Shown piece by piece: positions 10,108 to 20,404 of a stretch of 64,000 nt of DNA. The notes under the pieces are model-generated. The model was not told the origin of the DNA. It saw only the letters and a list, made by a program, of their open reading frames with translations, and searched no databases. Origin of the DNA: Euglena gracilis. Taxonomy: Eukaryota > Euglenida > Euglenophyceae > Euglenales. Location: the NCBI GenBank assembly GCA_039621445.1, contig CP154956.1:55025419-55089418 (forward strand), read 5' to 3'. A program made the translations under genes and the position numbers. Each line of letters begins with the position of its first letter. Position 1 is the first letter of the stretch.

Positions 10108-10895
10108 GTGCGCAGCCACCCGGTAACGGTGCATGCCCACCGGCACCAATTTGTGGGTCCCAAGGGCCCTGCCGCTCGGCCTGCAGCCGCGGCTCCGCTG
10201 CTGCAGCCCCATCAGCTGCTGATGCTTCAGCACCCACCAGACCGGCATCCACCTCCCCAGTGCAACAACACACACCGAAGCAGCCACGTTGTATCCCGCA
10301 ACCGGGGTGTGAGACTGGGGTATGACGTGGTGCCAGTGCATGGCAACCGGCAGCCGGAGAGAGATAGCCCTCAATTACCCGTTACTTTGGATGCAAGGAA
10401 GTGTTGAACCTTTACCCCTGCATTGGGTGCATCAAAGCGGTGGGACCCACTCCCCCCAAATTATGCACAAAAACCGGTGTTTTTTTAACGTTTTTCAAGG
10501 GAAAAATGGCAAAGAAAACCGTAAAACGGACTCCGGCCGGACACGTCCCGGGCATTTCAGGTGCCAAGTTTTGTCTTCTTGTAACGCAGTCCTGTTGCAA
10601 AAAAGGTGTCAAACAGTCACAGGTCGTTTGCATGTCATCAATTCATCATGTTTAACTGCTAAACGGATGACGCCAAAACAAAGGTCGTGTGGGTCGGGGT
10701 AACAGCAGTGCAAATGTACACACGTAAGGCAGGCAAATTTTGGCCAGTCACATGCCGTGTTCCAGTGAGCATTACACACTACCTCTCACCACAAATTTCA
10801 TCACCATGTAATCGTGGCACAAACCATTGGATGGCGTGAGGAGTTGCATTCGCCAGCTGTCACGGAGGAGGAGATGGTATCGCATTACTCATGTG
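10108..10895. other. Spacer, no supported gene
   Basis: Open frames exist on both strands but have no recognised family, no convincing splice sites and alanine/histidine-rich shadow composition. Nothing further is seen. Confidence 0.35.
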
Positions 10896-11330
10896 TGTTG
10901 ATGCGCGCATTTGCGCAAATAAACACAACTTTGTCTGTGTGCTCTAAGGCTCCTACAAACACATCATTTTGAAGCGGTGTATAAAATGTTTGTGCGCGCA
11001 TTTGCGCAAATGCGCGCACAAACGTAATTATGTTTATTTGCGCAACTGCGCGCACCAACACGCCCATCACGTTTTAAAACCTCGTAGGGTTACGGTCCTC
11101 ATTGGTGTCTTTTAACATAGAAAGTAAAAGTACATGTTGGTGGGCGCATTTGCGCAAGTAAACATAAACATGTTGATGTGCGCATTTGCGCAAATGCGCA
11201 CACCACCAAATTTGTTTGTGCGCCCACAAACACGTCATTATATCATCATCAGTTTACATTTTATTTGCGCAAATGCGCCCATAAAACACAATTGTTTTTA
11301 TTTGCGCAAATGCGCCTATAAACACACATC
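10896..11330. repeat. Second cluster of TTTGCGCAAA palindromic repeats
   Basis: Units of GCGCATTTGCGCAAATGCGC recur. 10988-11023 is a perfect 36-base palindrome (GTTTGTGCGCGCATTTGC and its complement), and 11173-11198 holds a perfect 26-base one. A further single unit lies at 11655-11682. Confidence 0.8.
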
Positions 11331-12342
11331 AATTGCGCGACGGCTGCCTCACGTAGTCTGTGTGTCTGTGGTGTTGTGCTCTAATGAGGCTCCGTGTGTT
11401 CTTACCAGTGGTGGTAGTATCACAGCCAGTTCAGCCAGCACGTCAGCACCATTTCCAAGTGTCGTAACACAGGGTGTGTGCCTCTCTCCCGTTTGATGTA
11501 CAACAGCACAAGTCTCACCCTCAGCCCTATTAACGTCACCTGTTAAGCAGCATTCACACCAAACCACTGGGAGTTAATACCCTCCAATACAGGGGTGTAA
11601 CGGTTCTTAAATCGTGTTTTGGGTGTCAGGGTACAGGGTCCCAGGGGTTACGTAAAATTTGCGCATTTGCGCAAATGCGCCCATTTCAAAGGAAAAACCC
11701 TTGGGTGCGAAATCGGCCGCCTAAGTCCCCCCCCCCTGGGGGGGTCGGCCAGGGGTGGGCAAAAGTGGCTTGAGTGACCCCGGCGCCAAAGGCGCCAGGA
11801 AAACTGACTGGCTTCCCCAAAAAAAAAGTGACTGACTGGTTTTTCAAAAAGTTGAGTGACCCCCCCTCCCCCCCCCCGGGGGGTCGGTAAAAAATTGTAT
11901 GCTCCAAAGCCTCTGCCAGCCAAGGTGATGGTGTGTGCGCACTGGCATGGCCCTGCCCCACACGACAGTGCCCCAGCCAGCTCTGCTGCAACACGCTGCA
12001 CCAAATTCAGGCCAATCCCATGCGAGCAGGTCTTTTCCAGTTTCTGACCCCTTTTGGACTGCGAAGCAAACCCAGCGTCAGGGAAGGGGACGAGGCGGCT
12101 CACACTGTAGTGAGTGGCATTGGACCCCTTCTTTGAACGATGCAAGTGAACAACCCCTGTCAATGTGGGCTGATGGGGCGATGACCTCGACATGCCAACC
12201 AATTTTGCAAAAAAGGAGGCCAAAAATGCAGGTTGCAGGTGCCCGGTCCTACGTCAAGGGGAGAGGTGCTTACCTCTGAACATTCTGGATTTCTTTTTCA
12301 AAAATGTTGCTCATGAAAAGCAGCTAATTATTGTTTCTGCAG
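11331..12342. other. Spacer with a decayed CATACAAT-family repeat
   Basis: 11690-11905 holds C/G palindromes, GGCGCCAAAGGCGCC and GACTGACTGGTTTTT blocks ending in GGTAAAAAATTGTATG, the terminus of the CATACAAT family. The left end is not resolved. No gene is seen. Confidence 0.45.
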
Positions 12343-12465
12343 AGTGATGCTGGAAATGGCGAGATCGCTATGTTTGCCACAATGGCGGTGCGCAGTGCGA
12401 AGGTTGGGAAGTTCAAGGAGCCCAAGCAATGCAGCTGCTTGAGCATTACCTTCGTTGACAACTGA
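12343..12465 (+). CDS. Candidate terminal (or 5') exon of an unknown gene
   Basis: After TTTCTGCAG the phase-0 frame reads SDAGNGEIAMFATMAVRSAK and continues through KVGKFKEPKQCS to a TGA at 12463-12465. It may end the unknown gene that includes 6459-6533. Alternatively, the ATG at residue 10 followed by a basic, Ser-rich stretch could start a transit peptide for the uL10 gene just downstream. No family is recognised. Confidence 0.3.
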   Translation, partial: SDAGNGEIAMFATMAVRSAKVGKFKEPKQCSCLSITFVDN

Positions 12466-12623
12466 ATTCTCTTAAATGGGACCTCCTCAAAGGCTTTGTG
12501 GGACCTTCTCAGGTTCAGATAATGCAGGATGAGGGGCATCGAACCTGCCTGGTGTTATTTTGTTTTTGAAATGCATTTGGTTATCACCGAGCAACTGTAT
12601 CGCTCCAACCTTTGTCCTCCAAG

Positions 12624-12656
12624 ATGTCCCCACAAAAGAAAGCCATTATTGACCAG
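12624..12656 (+). CDS. rpl10: Organellar ribosomal protein uL10, N-terminal exon
   Basis: The frame MSPQKKAIIDQ ends in phase 0 at a GTGTTG donor and joins VHEALKGSFLVFGF in the next exon, matching the first helix of uL10 (K-K-x-x-I-x-x-V-x-x-x-L-x-x). The same frame is open upstream to 12570 and could carry the end of a transit peptide, so the start given is only the first in-frame ATG. uL10 anchors the bL12 stalk on the large ribosomal subunit. Confidence 0.55.
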
Positions 12657-12967
12657 GTGTTGACGTGTCAATATCTGCTTCATTTTGCATTTTTTCCCCT
12701 TTGAAGTTCACCAAAGGGGTTCACCGTTGATTCTTTTTTATTGAGTTCATGTCAATGTCTCAAGGCAAGCTTCTCTCAATGCAGTGAATCATTCGAGCAA
12801 TGGACAAGAGATTTGATGGATATTTTTTGTTTTTATAAGATCTTTGCCGAGTCCCCCCTCAAGTCTGTTTCAATTCATCGTCTGTGCGCTTTGGATGCCC
12901 TCTCTGCTCTCCTGCATTTGTCCTGCATTTTTGGGAGTGCTTTTTGTCTCATGTGTTCAATTCTCAG

Positions 12968-13081
12968 GTTCATGAGGCGTTGAAGGGCTCGTTCCTGGTG
13001 TTTGGATTTTCTATGCAAGGAATCACTATGGCGCAGATCTCAGCTCTGCGAAAGTCTGTGCCAGCTGGCTGCAAGATTCAG
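12968..13081 (+). CDS. rpl10: Organellar ribosomal protein uL10, exon 2
   Basis: The 38 codons read VHEALKGSFLVFGFSMQG then ITMAQISALRKSVPAGCKIQ. The block G-I-T-x-x-Q-x-x-x-L-R-K is the uL10 signature. TTCTCAG precedes and GTGTGG follows, with phase 0 at both ends. The bacterial-type sequence implies import into a plastid or mitochondrion. Confidence 0.82.
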
Positions 13082-13852
13082 GTGTGGCTTTGCTCTCTGA
13101 CATATCTAATATCTCGACAATTTAGGTCAATTGGAATGGCTATTTTCTTGATTTTTATGTTCCAAAAATGAGAAGAATGTCAATTATTCCAACTCCCAGA
13201 TATTTTCCAAAGCATAAAAGCAATGTGAGTATTTTCCAACCTGGCAAATCATTTGTATGAGGGTACGTATTTCCCAACCAATCACTCGAAAAGAAAGCCA
13301 ATTCCCCCCAGTAGCAGGGAGTGACTAAATGGTTGTATGTTCTGGGGAATTCAAAAACATTGCACTGGTCATGGGTTACGGGTTTGGTGGGTTTGCCGGA
13401 CCCCCTCCCCCTGGCCATGGGGGTTGACCCCCTACCCCCCTGAATGGGGTTTCCTCTATTTTCGATGCAAAGTTCCAAAAAAGTTTTTGGAAGCCTGGAT
13501 TGGGTCCCCCAACCCCTCTCCCCCCGGGACATACATGCTGGGCAGGGGGTATTTTTTAAGGTGCCTTAAAAAATCATCAAGAATGCGTTCACAATTTTGG
13601 CCAAAATGCCTTAAAAAACCTTCAAGAACCTTTAAACACTGTAACAGAAACCCTCTGGCAAATTTTTTTTGAAATTTGAGCAAAAAAAAACCCTCTCCAT
13701 GGGTATGGTATGGTATGGGTTTCGGCACCGAGCAGAAAATTTTTGGGAAATGCCTTCGGACAGCCTGTTTTTGGGGGGACACCCCTCCGGGGGTCCCGCG
13801 CTGGGTTGGTTGGGTGGTGGGGACCTTCTGGGAGCCTTGAAACTCTGGGAGC
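13082..13852 (+). other. uL10 intron with decayed repeats
   Basis: Intron sequence. 13310-13345 carries a GTGACTAAATGGTTGTATG end similar to the CATACAAT family, followed by a C/G-rich block to about 13530. No extra exon is supported. Confidence 0.5.
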
Positions 13853-14101
13853 CAGGGTTTTTTCTTTTAGTCGTGGACCCCAGGGGGAGGAGGGTAGGGT
13901 GGGTGGGCCCGGCCGAGCTGGGGGGGGGAGGAGTGGGTTACTACTTATACTTTTATGGTTATACTTTTCGGCACCAAAAAATTTGAAAAAGCACTATTCT
14001 TAGCATTTTCGCGATTTTTGGCCATTTTCGGGGGAAAAACAGGTGTGTGGGTCCCCCGCCCCTGGGCCCCCCCTCCCCCCCCTGTCTTAAAGAAACCCCT
14101 G
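13853..14101. mobile_element. Decayed MITE-like element in the uL10 intron
   Basis: The left end is CAGGGTTTTTTCTTTTAGTC and the right end is GTCTTAAAGAAACCCCTG, diverged relatives of the CAGGCTTC-family termini. The flanks CTGGGAGC and TTGGGAAC share 6 of 8 bases. The inside has C/G runs. Confidence 0.4.
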
Positions 14102-14207
14102 TTGGGAACCTGGGTTTGACCAATTGAGAGTTTTTAAAAGAACCCTCACATTCCAGCCATATCAGTGTCATCCTGACATCATCGTGCTTTAATGGCCGCA
14201 TCTCCAG

Positions 14208-14363
14208 GTGGTGAAGAACACTCTTTTCCGGATGGCCTCCCGAAACACCGGATTTGAGGCATTGGACCCAGTTACAATGGGATCCAAGGCCTGGGTGTTC
14301 ATCCCAGAACCATGTTTCCAAGAAGCAGTGAAGACATACAGTGCATTTGTCAGAGATGCCAAG
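14208..14363 (+). CDS. rpl10: Organellar ribosomal protein uL10, exon 3
   Basis: The 52 codons begin VVKNTLFRMASRNTGFEAL and include MGSKAWVFIPEP and KTYSAFVRDAK. V-x-K-N-T-L is the central rRNA-binding motif of uL10, and the G-x-x-A-x-x-F strand follows at the expected distance. TCTCCAG precedes and GTGGGT follows, in phase 0. Confidence 0.82.
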
Positions 14364-14555
14364 GTGGGTCCTTCCCCCTTTCTCGTTTGTTGTTTTCCCC
14401 CCTTTCTGTTCCTCTTTTTCTTTTTTCCTTTTTCATTTTCGGGGATGCATTGCCTTTTGGTGTGTCGCATTTTGCATGTGGTGTCCCCCCCCATCCCCCC
14501 CCCTCCCTGGCACCAGGCCAAAGTGCCCCCAAAATGACCCCAAATGCTCCCTGAC

Positions 14556-15705
14556 CATACATACACCTCTTTAAGGTTTTGCACAGTTGCAGCCCCCCCC
14601 CCCCCTGGAGGGGGCTGGTGCAACCAGCCAAATTTTGGCCCAGCCCAGCTGCAGCACCCCCCCCCCCCCCCCCCCCCCCCGGGGGATGGTGCTGGTCCTG
14701 CTGGCCAGCCCCTCTTTGCTGGGTCCAGCTAAAGAATTTTTGGCACCACGTGCTGAAAATTTTTGGAAAGTGTTTGGAAATGACCGAAAATGGTGTTTTG
14801 GGGGCGTTTTGGGGCAGCCTTTTTTGGGGTTGTCAGAGTGTCGTTTTTCTCAAGCTGTGTTTCGCAGGTCTTTTTTTTGGCAATTGTCTGATTTCGGTCC
14901 AGCCTGGCCCAGCTCAGGTCCCGGGTCCAGCCCAGGGGGGGGGGGTCTAGCCAGCCCGAATGTCTAGCCCCAGCCAGGCACCTATGCCGACCGCAGCCGA
15001 CCGCAGCCGACCGCAGCCGACCGCAGCCGACCGCGGCCGACCGCGGGTTTCAGGACTATCATAGGTGGGGTGCCGACCGCAGCCGACCGCAGCCGACCGC
15101 AGCCGACCGCAGCCGACCGCACAATTTTTTTTGATCGATGCCAATTTTTCAGTGAGAATGAGGAATTAGGCTCAGACTTTGAGATTTTTCTGGCTCATCT
15201 GGCTCATGTTGTCACTTTTGGCCACTTTTGACCACTTTTGGCCACTTTTGGCCATTTGAGGTCGCTTTTGTCCCCTTTTGGCCCATTAGGCACCATAATT
15301 CACCCATTTTGACCTATTTTGGCCACTTTTTGCCCACTTGTTTTATTTTGGGCCATTTTTGTCCTGCTCTTCGGCCATTTTGGGCCATTTTGGGTCATTT
15401 TGGGCCATTTTTGACCATTTAAAGCCACTTTCGACCTTTTTTTTTGCAAAACACAGCAAAAAGTGGGCAAAAGCAACAAAAGTGGCCAAAAGAAAGTGAT
15501 ATATGCTCATTTTTTGTTAGCCTGCCCCCCACCTACGGCCGATTATTTTGCCGACCGCAGCCGACCGCAGCCGACCGCAGCCGACCGCGGCCGACCGCAG
15601 CCGACCGCGGCCGACCGCAGCCGACCGCGGGCTAAAATTTGGAATCTGTCATAGGTGCTTGGCCCCAGCCCAGCAACCCCCCCCCCCCCGGGTCCTCAAT
15701 GTATG
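14556..15705 (+). mobile_element. MITE-like element, CATACATCTC family, expanded by minisatellites
   Basis: The left end is CATACATACACCTCTTTAAGG and the right end is GGGTCCTCAATGTATG. The flanks TCCCTGAC (14548-14555) and TCCCCGAC (15706-15713) match in 7 of 8 bases. The left 430 bases align with the copies at 8498 and 9630. The element is more than twice as long because CCGACCGCAG arrays and a GGCCACTTTTG-rich block lie between its halves. It sits in the uL10 intron. Confidence 0.7.
14984..15634. repeat. CCGACCGCAG minisatellite and GGCCACTTTTG repeats inside a MITE
   Basis: Ten-base units CCGACCGCAG (variant CCGACCGCGG) occur in three arrays near 14984-15046, 15072-15121 and 15550-15630. 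Between the last two lies 15210-15430, with repeated GGCCACTTTTGG and GGGCCATTTTGG units. Confidence 0.8.
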
Positions 15706-15713
15706 TCCCCGAC

Positions 15714-16093
15714 ATCATGGTTTTCGACAACATTTGTCATAATTGTTTTTTAAGCACATTTGGGAAACCAAAGATGTGAAGAATTTATTTTTCGGGATTT
15801 GAGCCCCTCAAATCTTCCCCGAATGACCTCATTTCTCTTTACCAGGGGAAGGGGCAGATGGGGGGTTTTTAAGTGGGGGGGAGAGGGTTTAGGTGAGAAT
15901 TCAAATGAATCCAAAACTGAAGAGGTGGAGTAGGGAAGCACCTATTCAGCCTTGCAAGCACCCCTCCCATGCACTATTAAGCCAGCTATGACAGAGTTCC
16001 ACAAAACACTTATGGCTTTTTTTTTGGCTTTTTTGCAGTCGATTGATAAGATGAGGTGAGATTGTTAGTTATTTTTGTTTTCCCGCGTCACAG
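15714..16093 (+). other. uL10 intron, 3' part
   Basis: No repeat or exon is recognised. The intron ends in a T-rich tract and GCGTCACAG before the exon at 16094. Confidence 0.5.
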
Positions 16094-16195
16094 AAGCAAG
16101 ATACGAATCCTATTGTGGGCGGTGCTGTTGAAGCCAAGTTTTTGATCAAAGCTTGATTGATGGGCAGCTGAAAGATCCGAAGCGCAGAAGGGTTG
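16094..16195 (+). pseudogene. rpl10: uL10 exon 4 with an apparent 1-base frameshift
   Basis: The phase-0 frame reads KQDTNPIVGGAVEAKF, a good continuation of uL10 exon 3 (the G-x-x-x-x-G-K/A-x-F region). The frame then breaks in a five-T run at 16139-16143 and meets a stop, while the frame shifted by one base reads DQSLIDGQLKDPKR, which also fits uL10. A lost T through sequencing or assembly error is the simplest reading; real gene decay is possible. The 3' end of the exon is approximate. Confidence 0.55.
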
Positions 16196-16975
16196 CGTGA
16201 AATTCATTGCGTTTCGGATCAGAATTTGAGAAATGAACCTTGAAGGAAAGGGAAATAGTTTCTGTGCATCACCATTGGGCTTTCTCTCCTCCTCCCATCC
16301 CCGAGTTGCAAGTCTTCCACCAACAAGGCAGCCTTGGGCAGGGTTGTAATTCAGAGGCTGAAAAAAAATTGGGCAACTGGAAAAACACTGCTGCTTGCCC
16401 CCCAAATGCGGCTGGGCCAACTGGGGATTGAACAGAGAGCCAAAGATCAGAATTGCAAAAATCCTTTAACAATTGCTCATATACAAAAAAATCAATTTTC
16501 GGCCTGCCCATCCCTTTTCAGATGCAAGTCAGATCCCTCCCAAATGCAATCCCAGATGCCCATCATTTCAGACGACCCCCCCTTTGCGCCGTCGAATACA
16601 AAAAATTCGTTCCCATCCAGCCACCCAGCCCTGTGTCAAATCCACCAATTTTTTTGTGTTACCCAATAAAATTTTCGTTCATGCAAAGGCATATTATTGC
16701 CAGGAACGGAATGGGAAGGAATGGAGTGGGTTTTGGCCGATTGAAGGATCTGGCTCGGTTCAGCTTTGATTTGCACCATTTGTTCACCTGCAAGTGACGG
16801 GAAATGGCCAACCAATTCCACAAGGGGGTGCTGTGCTGGGACAAAGGGAAGAGCGCGGATGCCAGTGCGGTTTCGCCCCCAAACATCCCAAAGACCCTCG
16901 AACGCCGTGGCCCGTTTCATGCAATGGTTGTCCCCGAGCTCCATGAATTGGGCTTTGGCGGGGACGGAGGTGCAG

Positions 16976-17197
16976 GTGAACTCCCTGGTGGACGTCCCCA
17001 CCAAGAAGGAGTCCATCGAGAAGATCGCCCGCCTCCTCAAGGGCATCCCGCAGAAGATCGCCATGTCCATCAAGGCCACCCCGCGGAAGGTGGCCGTGGC
17101 GATCCGCCTCGCCACCTACGGGGACACGGTATTCTGCCGTGCGCGATGGCGACAGCATAGGGAGGGCCCCTCCCTGTGGGGGTCTGCAAAACCTTAA
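16976..17197 (+). CDS. rpl10: Organellar ribosomal protein uL10, C-terminal exon
   Basis: The frame opens VNSLVDVPTKKESIEKIARL and continues LKGIPQKIAMSIKATPRKVA. The P-T-K/R-x-E-x-(I/L)-x-x-x-(A/L)-x-x-(I/L) helices repeated with KxIPxK are the uL10 C-terminal region. GTGCAG precedes 16976. Either the exon ends at a GT donor at 17129, or it runs to the TAA at 17195-17197, which lies inside the terminal repeat of a MITE fragment. Third codon positions are almost all G or C, unlike the other uL10 exons. Confidence 0.65.
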   Translation: MNSLVDVPTKKESIEKIARLLKGIPQKIAMSIKATPRKVAVAIRLATYGDTVFCRARWRQHREGPSLWGSAKP

Positions 17198-17208
17198 AGA
17201 GATGTATG
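17130..17208 (-). mobile_element. Truncated CATACATCTC-family MITE at the end of uL10
   Basis: The right end reads GGTCTGCAAAACCTTAAAG then AGATGTATG, the reverse complement of the family's left terminus. Only about 80 bases are present and the other terminus is not seen. It touches the end of the uL10 coding sequence. Confidence 0.5.
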
Positions 17209-17449
17209 GGGGGGACGCTGCAGAGACACTCTCATGAATTGGGTACCGCATTGTTTTTACTGGAAATCTGGCGGGGCTGCCGATGGCCCGCCGCTGAATA
17301 AGATGCTCAAAATTCCATTGGTGTGGGGGGGTGCACCCAAATTATTGCCAAAGATGCACAGAAGGGGAAGCACCAGTCATTTGCAGTGTCTCAGGTCCTC
17401 CCCTCAGGTGCCTGGGTTTGTTGCCAACCAAACCCTACTGTGTGCCGAT
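17209..17449 (+). other. Short region downstream of uL10 with a weak exon candidate
   Basis: A phase-0 stretch near 17360-17392 reads KGKHQSFAVSQ between GCACAG and GTCCTC. It is too short to assign. Nothing else is seen. Confidence 0.25.
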
Positions 17450-17625
17450 CATACATCTCTTTAAGGTTTTGCAGACCCTCCAGTGGCCAGCCAAAGAGCT
17501 CTCGGCGCAAAGTGCCAAAAACTTTTGAAAAGGTGTTCAAAAAATGGGCAAAATGGTGTTTTTGGACATTTATGGGGGGTTGTCAGATGCTCATTTTTTA
17601 AAAAATTGTGTTTTGCAGGTCATTT
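17450..17625 (+). mobile_element. Truncated CATACATCTC-family MITE
   Basis: It begins CATACATCTCTTTAAGG, then GTTTTGCAGACC and the CGGCGCAAAGTGCC core, as in the full copies. It stops near the TTTTGCAGGTCATTTTTG segment with no right terminus. Confidence 0.6.
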
Positions 17626-19489
17626 TTGACAACCAAATTTTGTTGTGAAGAGGGGGATTACCGGGCTTCTTTTAAGGAAGTTCACCCCCCCCCCCCCGGG
17701 GTGCTCTGGGCAGACAGGGTTGTCGAGCAATTCCTCCCCCCAAGGGACGTGTTTGGGAGTTAATTGCCATAATTTGTCCCTGCCGCTTGGGGCCCGAAAA
17801 TGGCCATTGTGTGCTCGCCATGGGCAAGGCACCCCCGGGTTATTTAATAGCTTCACTGGTTGTGTGTGTGTGTGTGTGTGTCTATACATATCTGTCTACA
17901 AATATCTGTATATATATCTGTACGTATCTGTATGCATCCGTACACAAATGTCTGTACAGATGTTTTTATGTCTATACATAAATATGTGTCTGCATACAGT
18001 CTGCTCACACCTGCGCTGGATGCTCGCTCAAGACTCTTTTGTGCTCCTTCAATGACCATCCCCCCCCCCCGGTCAGAGGACACCTTTTCGAAGGTTGGGC
18101 CGAATTTTTGGCCCGGCGCAAAGTGCTGGGCCGAAAATTTTGAGCTCAAAATCGGCAAAAAAATGGCCATGATGCCATTTTGGGCATTTTTTGGGCAAGA
18201 ATTTGTTGAAATTGCCCCAAAAAATCGAAATGCCCAAACAGATCATTCGCGAAGCGCTGGAAGGAGAATTTTGACTTTTTTGAGGGATGGGGTCCCAGGC
18301 ACCTGCCAACTTTTTTTTGACCCCTTGTCCAGCGACCAACCCCCCCCCCCCGGTCGGACACCTTTTTGTTCACAACCCCATGTCCAACGACCACTCCCCC
18401 GGTCGGAGGACAGAGGTTACCGGTCATTGGACACAGGGGGGAGGGAAGTTATTATTGTTCTGTTTTTGAGGATTCAGCCAGACAAGGCTATCGGAAACCC
18501 TCTGGATGGTGTGGGGAAGTCCCCCTGTGATGCGTGGCATTTCGGCATTGAAGCCCATTACCCCGCCAGCCTCTGGGATCCACTCATTCCAAGGTTTTTT
18601 TTTGCAGGATCCAACTCAGGCAACGGCATGATGAACCAAGCGCTCATCCTCATCCCTGTCCACGACAAACATTTCGCTTGTGGGCTGTCCATCTGACCTG
18701 GCCACTCTGATCAAGCCCCAGGAGTCAAATGTGTCGAAATATTATTTTTTCAAAGCGCTTTAAACCCCCCTTTAAAAAACCTCCCTTAAGAACTCTTATT
18801 TTTGCCAATTTTTCTTCCCAAAAGGCTTTCAAGAGCCTTAAAACCTTTTAAAAAACCTAAAAAAAATTCATTCTGGAAAAATTTTCAAAATTAAAGCAGA
18901 AATGGAAGTCGCAAACTCTTGGCAAAAACAAGCCAATTCCAGGAGAAAAAGTGCTTTCTGGCAACTTTGTCTATCCACCCAAAACTCAAAAAAAACTGTC
19001 TTTTGTAACTTTTGGATTTTCAACCTGGACCGACGCTGGTTGCATTCCCAAATTGATAACAACCACCCGGACAACAACAACAACAACCCTCACGCACCAG
19101 GAACCAGTTTCAGACCATACAAAGCCATCAAAAACCCTGGCCACGTTCCAGTGAAAGCCAAGAGCAACTGAAGCTATTGCCTTGTATAGAAAAGCCAAAA
19201 GAAAATGGGCGTGTTTTTGAGGTTAATCTTTGATTAAGTAAGATAACTTTGCCCAGATAGACCCCCCCTCCTGCTGCACTCCTGTTTAAGGTGATTGAAT
19301 ACCAGCTGAAGTGAGGGGTCATTGATTGGGGGGTATGTGGCTTTGGTCCCCCTGGGGTGTTGGCATGCCACCATTTACCTACTTGGCAGCAACGTGCCAA
19401 TGCTGATGCTGACTGCGTTGCTGAGTTGTGAACCTCAGCTGGTGAGCTGTGAACATCAGCAGAATTTCAAGCAGGGCTTGATTGTTTTG

Positions 19490-19539
<50 letters not shown>

Positions 19540-20166
19540 TTTTCTGTTGTTGGTCATGTTTTCCGATATGTGCATATGATGTGATATATATTATATGATA
19601 TAAATGGCAGGGAGGTGCTCAATGCCCCCTCAAACAATAACCTGAGGGGCCTAATTTGAGGGGCCTTGTCGCACAATCCTCCCCGATGCACGCCCATAGA
19701 TGTGTATGCGCATGCAAGATGTGTGAAGATTTATATGGGTGTTGATGTGGATTTTGTTTTTTTTTTGTGCACATTTTTTGTGCATCTCTGCATCCAAACC
19801 GCCATGTTATGTTTGGGTATTTGTTTTGCATGTGTATGCGTGGGATGATGAGGGAAAAAAATGAAAAGAGAGTATCCCAAATGTGAATTTCAAAGCTTCT
19901 CCCAAAGAACAGCTTTTGAATTGATGTGCAAGGCTAAAATTGCAGTAACAATTTATTTTCCCATTCTAAATTTGAGGCATGAATGTTTGCACGTGGTGCA
20001 ATTTGTTTTGGAGGCATGGTTGCCTCGCCAAAGCCTCTTCCACCCCATTTGTTTGCCTGTTCTGCTTCTAACGAATGGCATGCTGGCTGCAGTTGTAGTG
20101 TACCTGCTTGAACAACCGGAAGACAGCAATGACAATTTGGTGGCCGATTGTGATGTTGTCCTCCAA
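17626..20166. other. Spacer with low-complexity repeats, no supported gene
   Basis: It includes a (TG)n run with a TATACATATCTG-type AT repeat at 17862-17990. A C/G palindrome block lies at 18050-18430, bounded by CAATGACC and GGTCATTG. A terminal-exon-like stretch near 18609-18696 follows a perfect T-run/GCAG acceptor and ends in TGA, but has no recognised family. The rest shows nothing. Confidence 0.35.
19492..19537. repeat. (TG)n microsatellite
   Basis: About 23 uninterrupted TG dinucleotides. Confidence 0.95.
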
Positions 20167-20404
20167 TTATGCGGAACGAATTGAGCATGCGAGACATTGA
20201 ACAAGGGGAAAGGCTAGCTGTTGCAGGCACATTTCTGAGCTGAAACCCAATTTTTTCATCATGTTCGCACCTGCCCCTGGTGGAGTGTGGGCCCAAACGC
20301 GGGAGTTGTTCGCATGATGCTTGATACCTTGATACCATGACCTGGGAGGAATGGCCCATGAGGGCGAAGCAAAGAGGGGGTGAGGTCCTCCTACGATGGT
20401 CCCC

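Noticed and set aside
9045-11330. CRISPR-like array of palindromic repeats
   Set aside because: Spacing and unit length are irregular, outer arms are palindromic with their flanks, and the context is eukaryotic.
18040-18440. Another TIR element bounded by CAATGACC and GGTCATTG
   Set aside because: The flanking 8 bases do not match (CTCCTT against GACACAGG), so a target duplication could not be shown.
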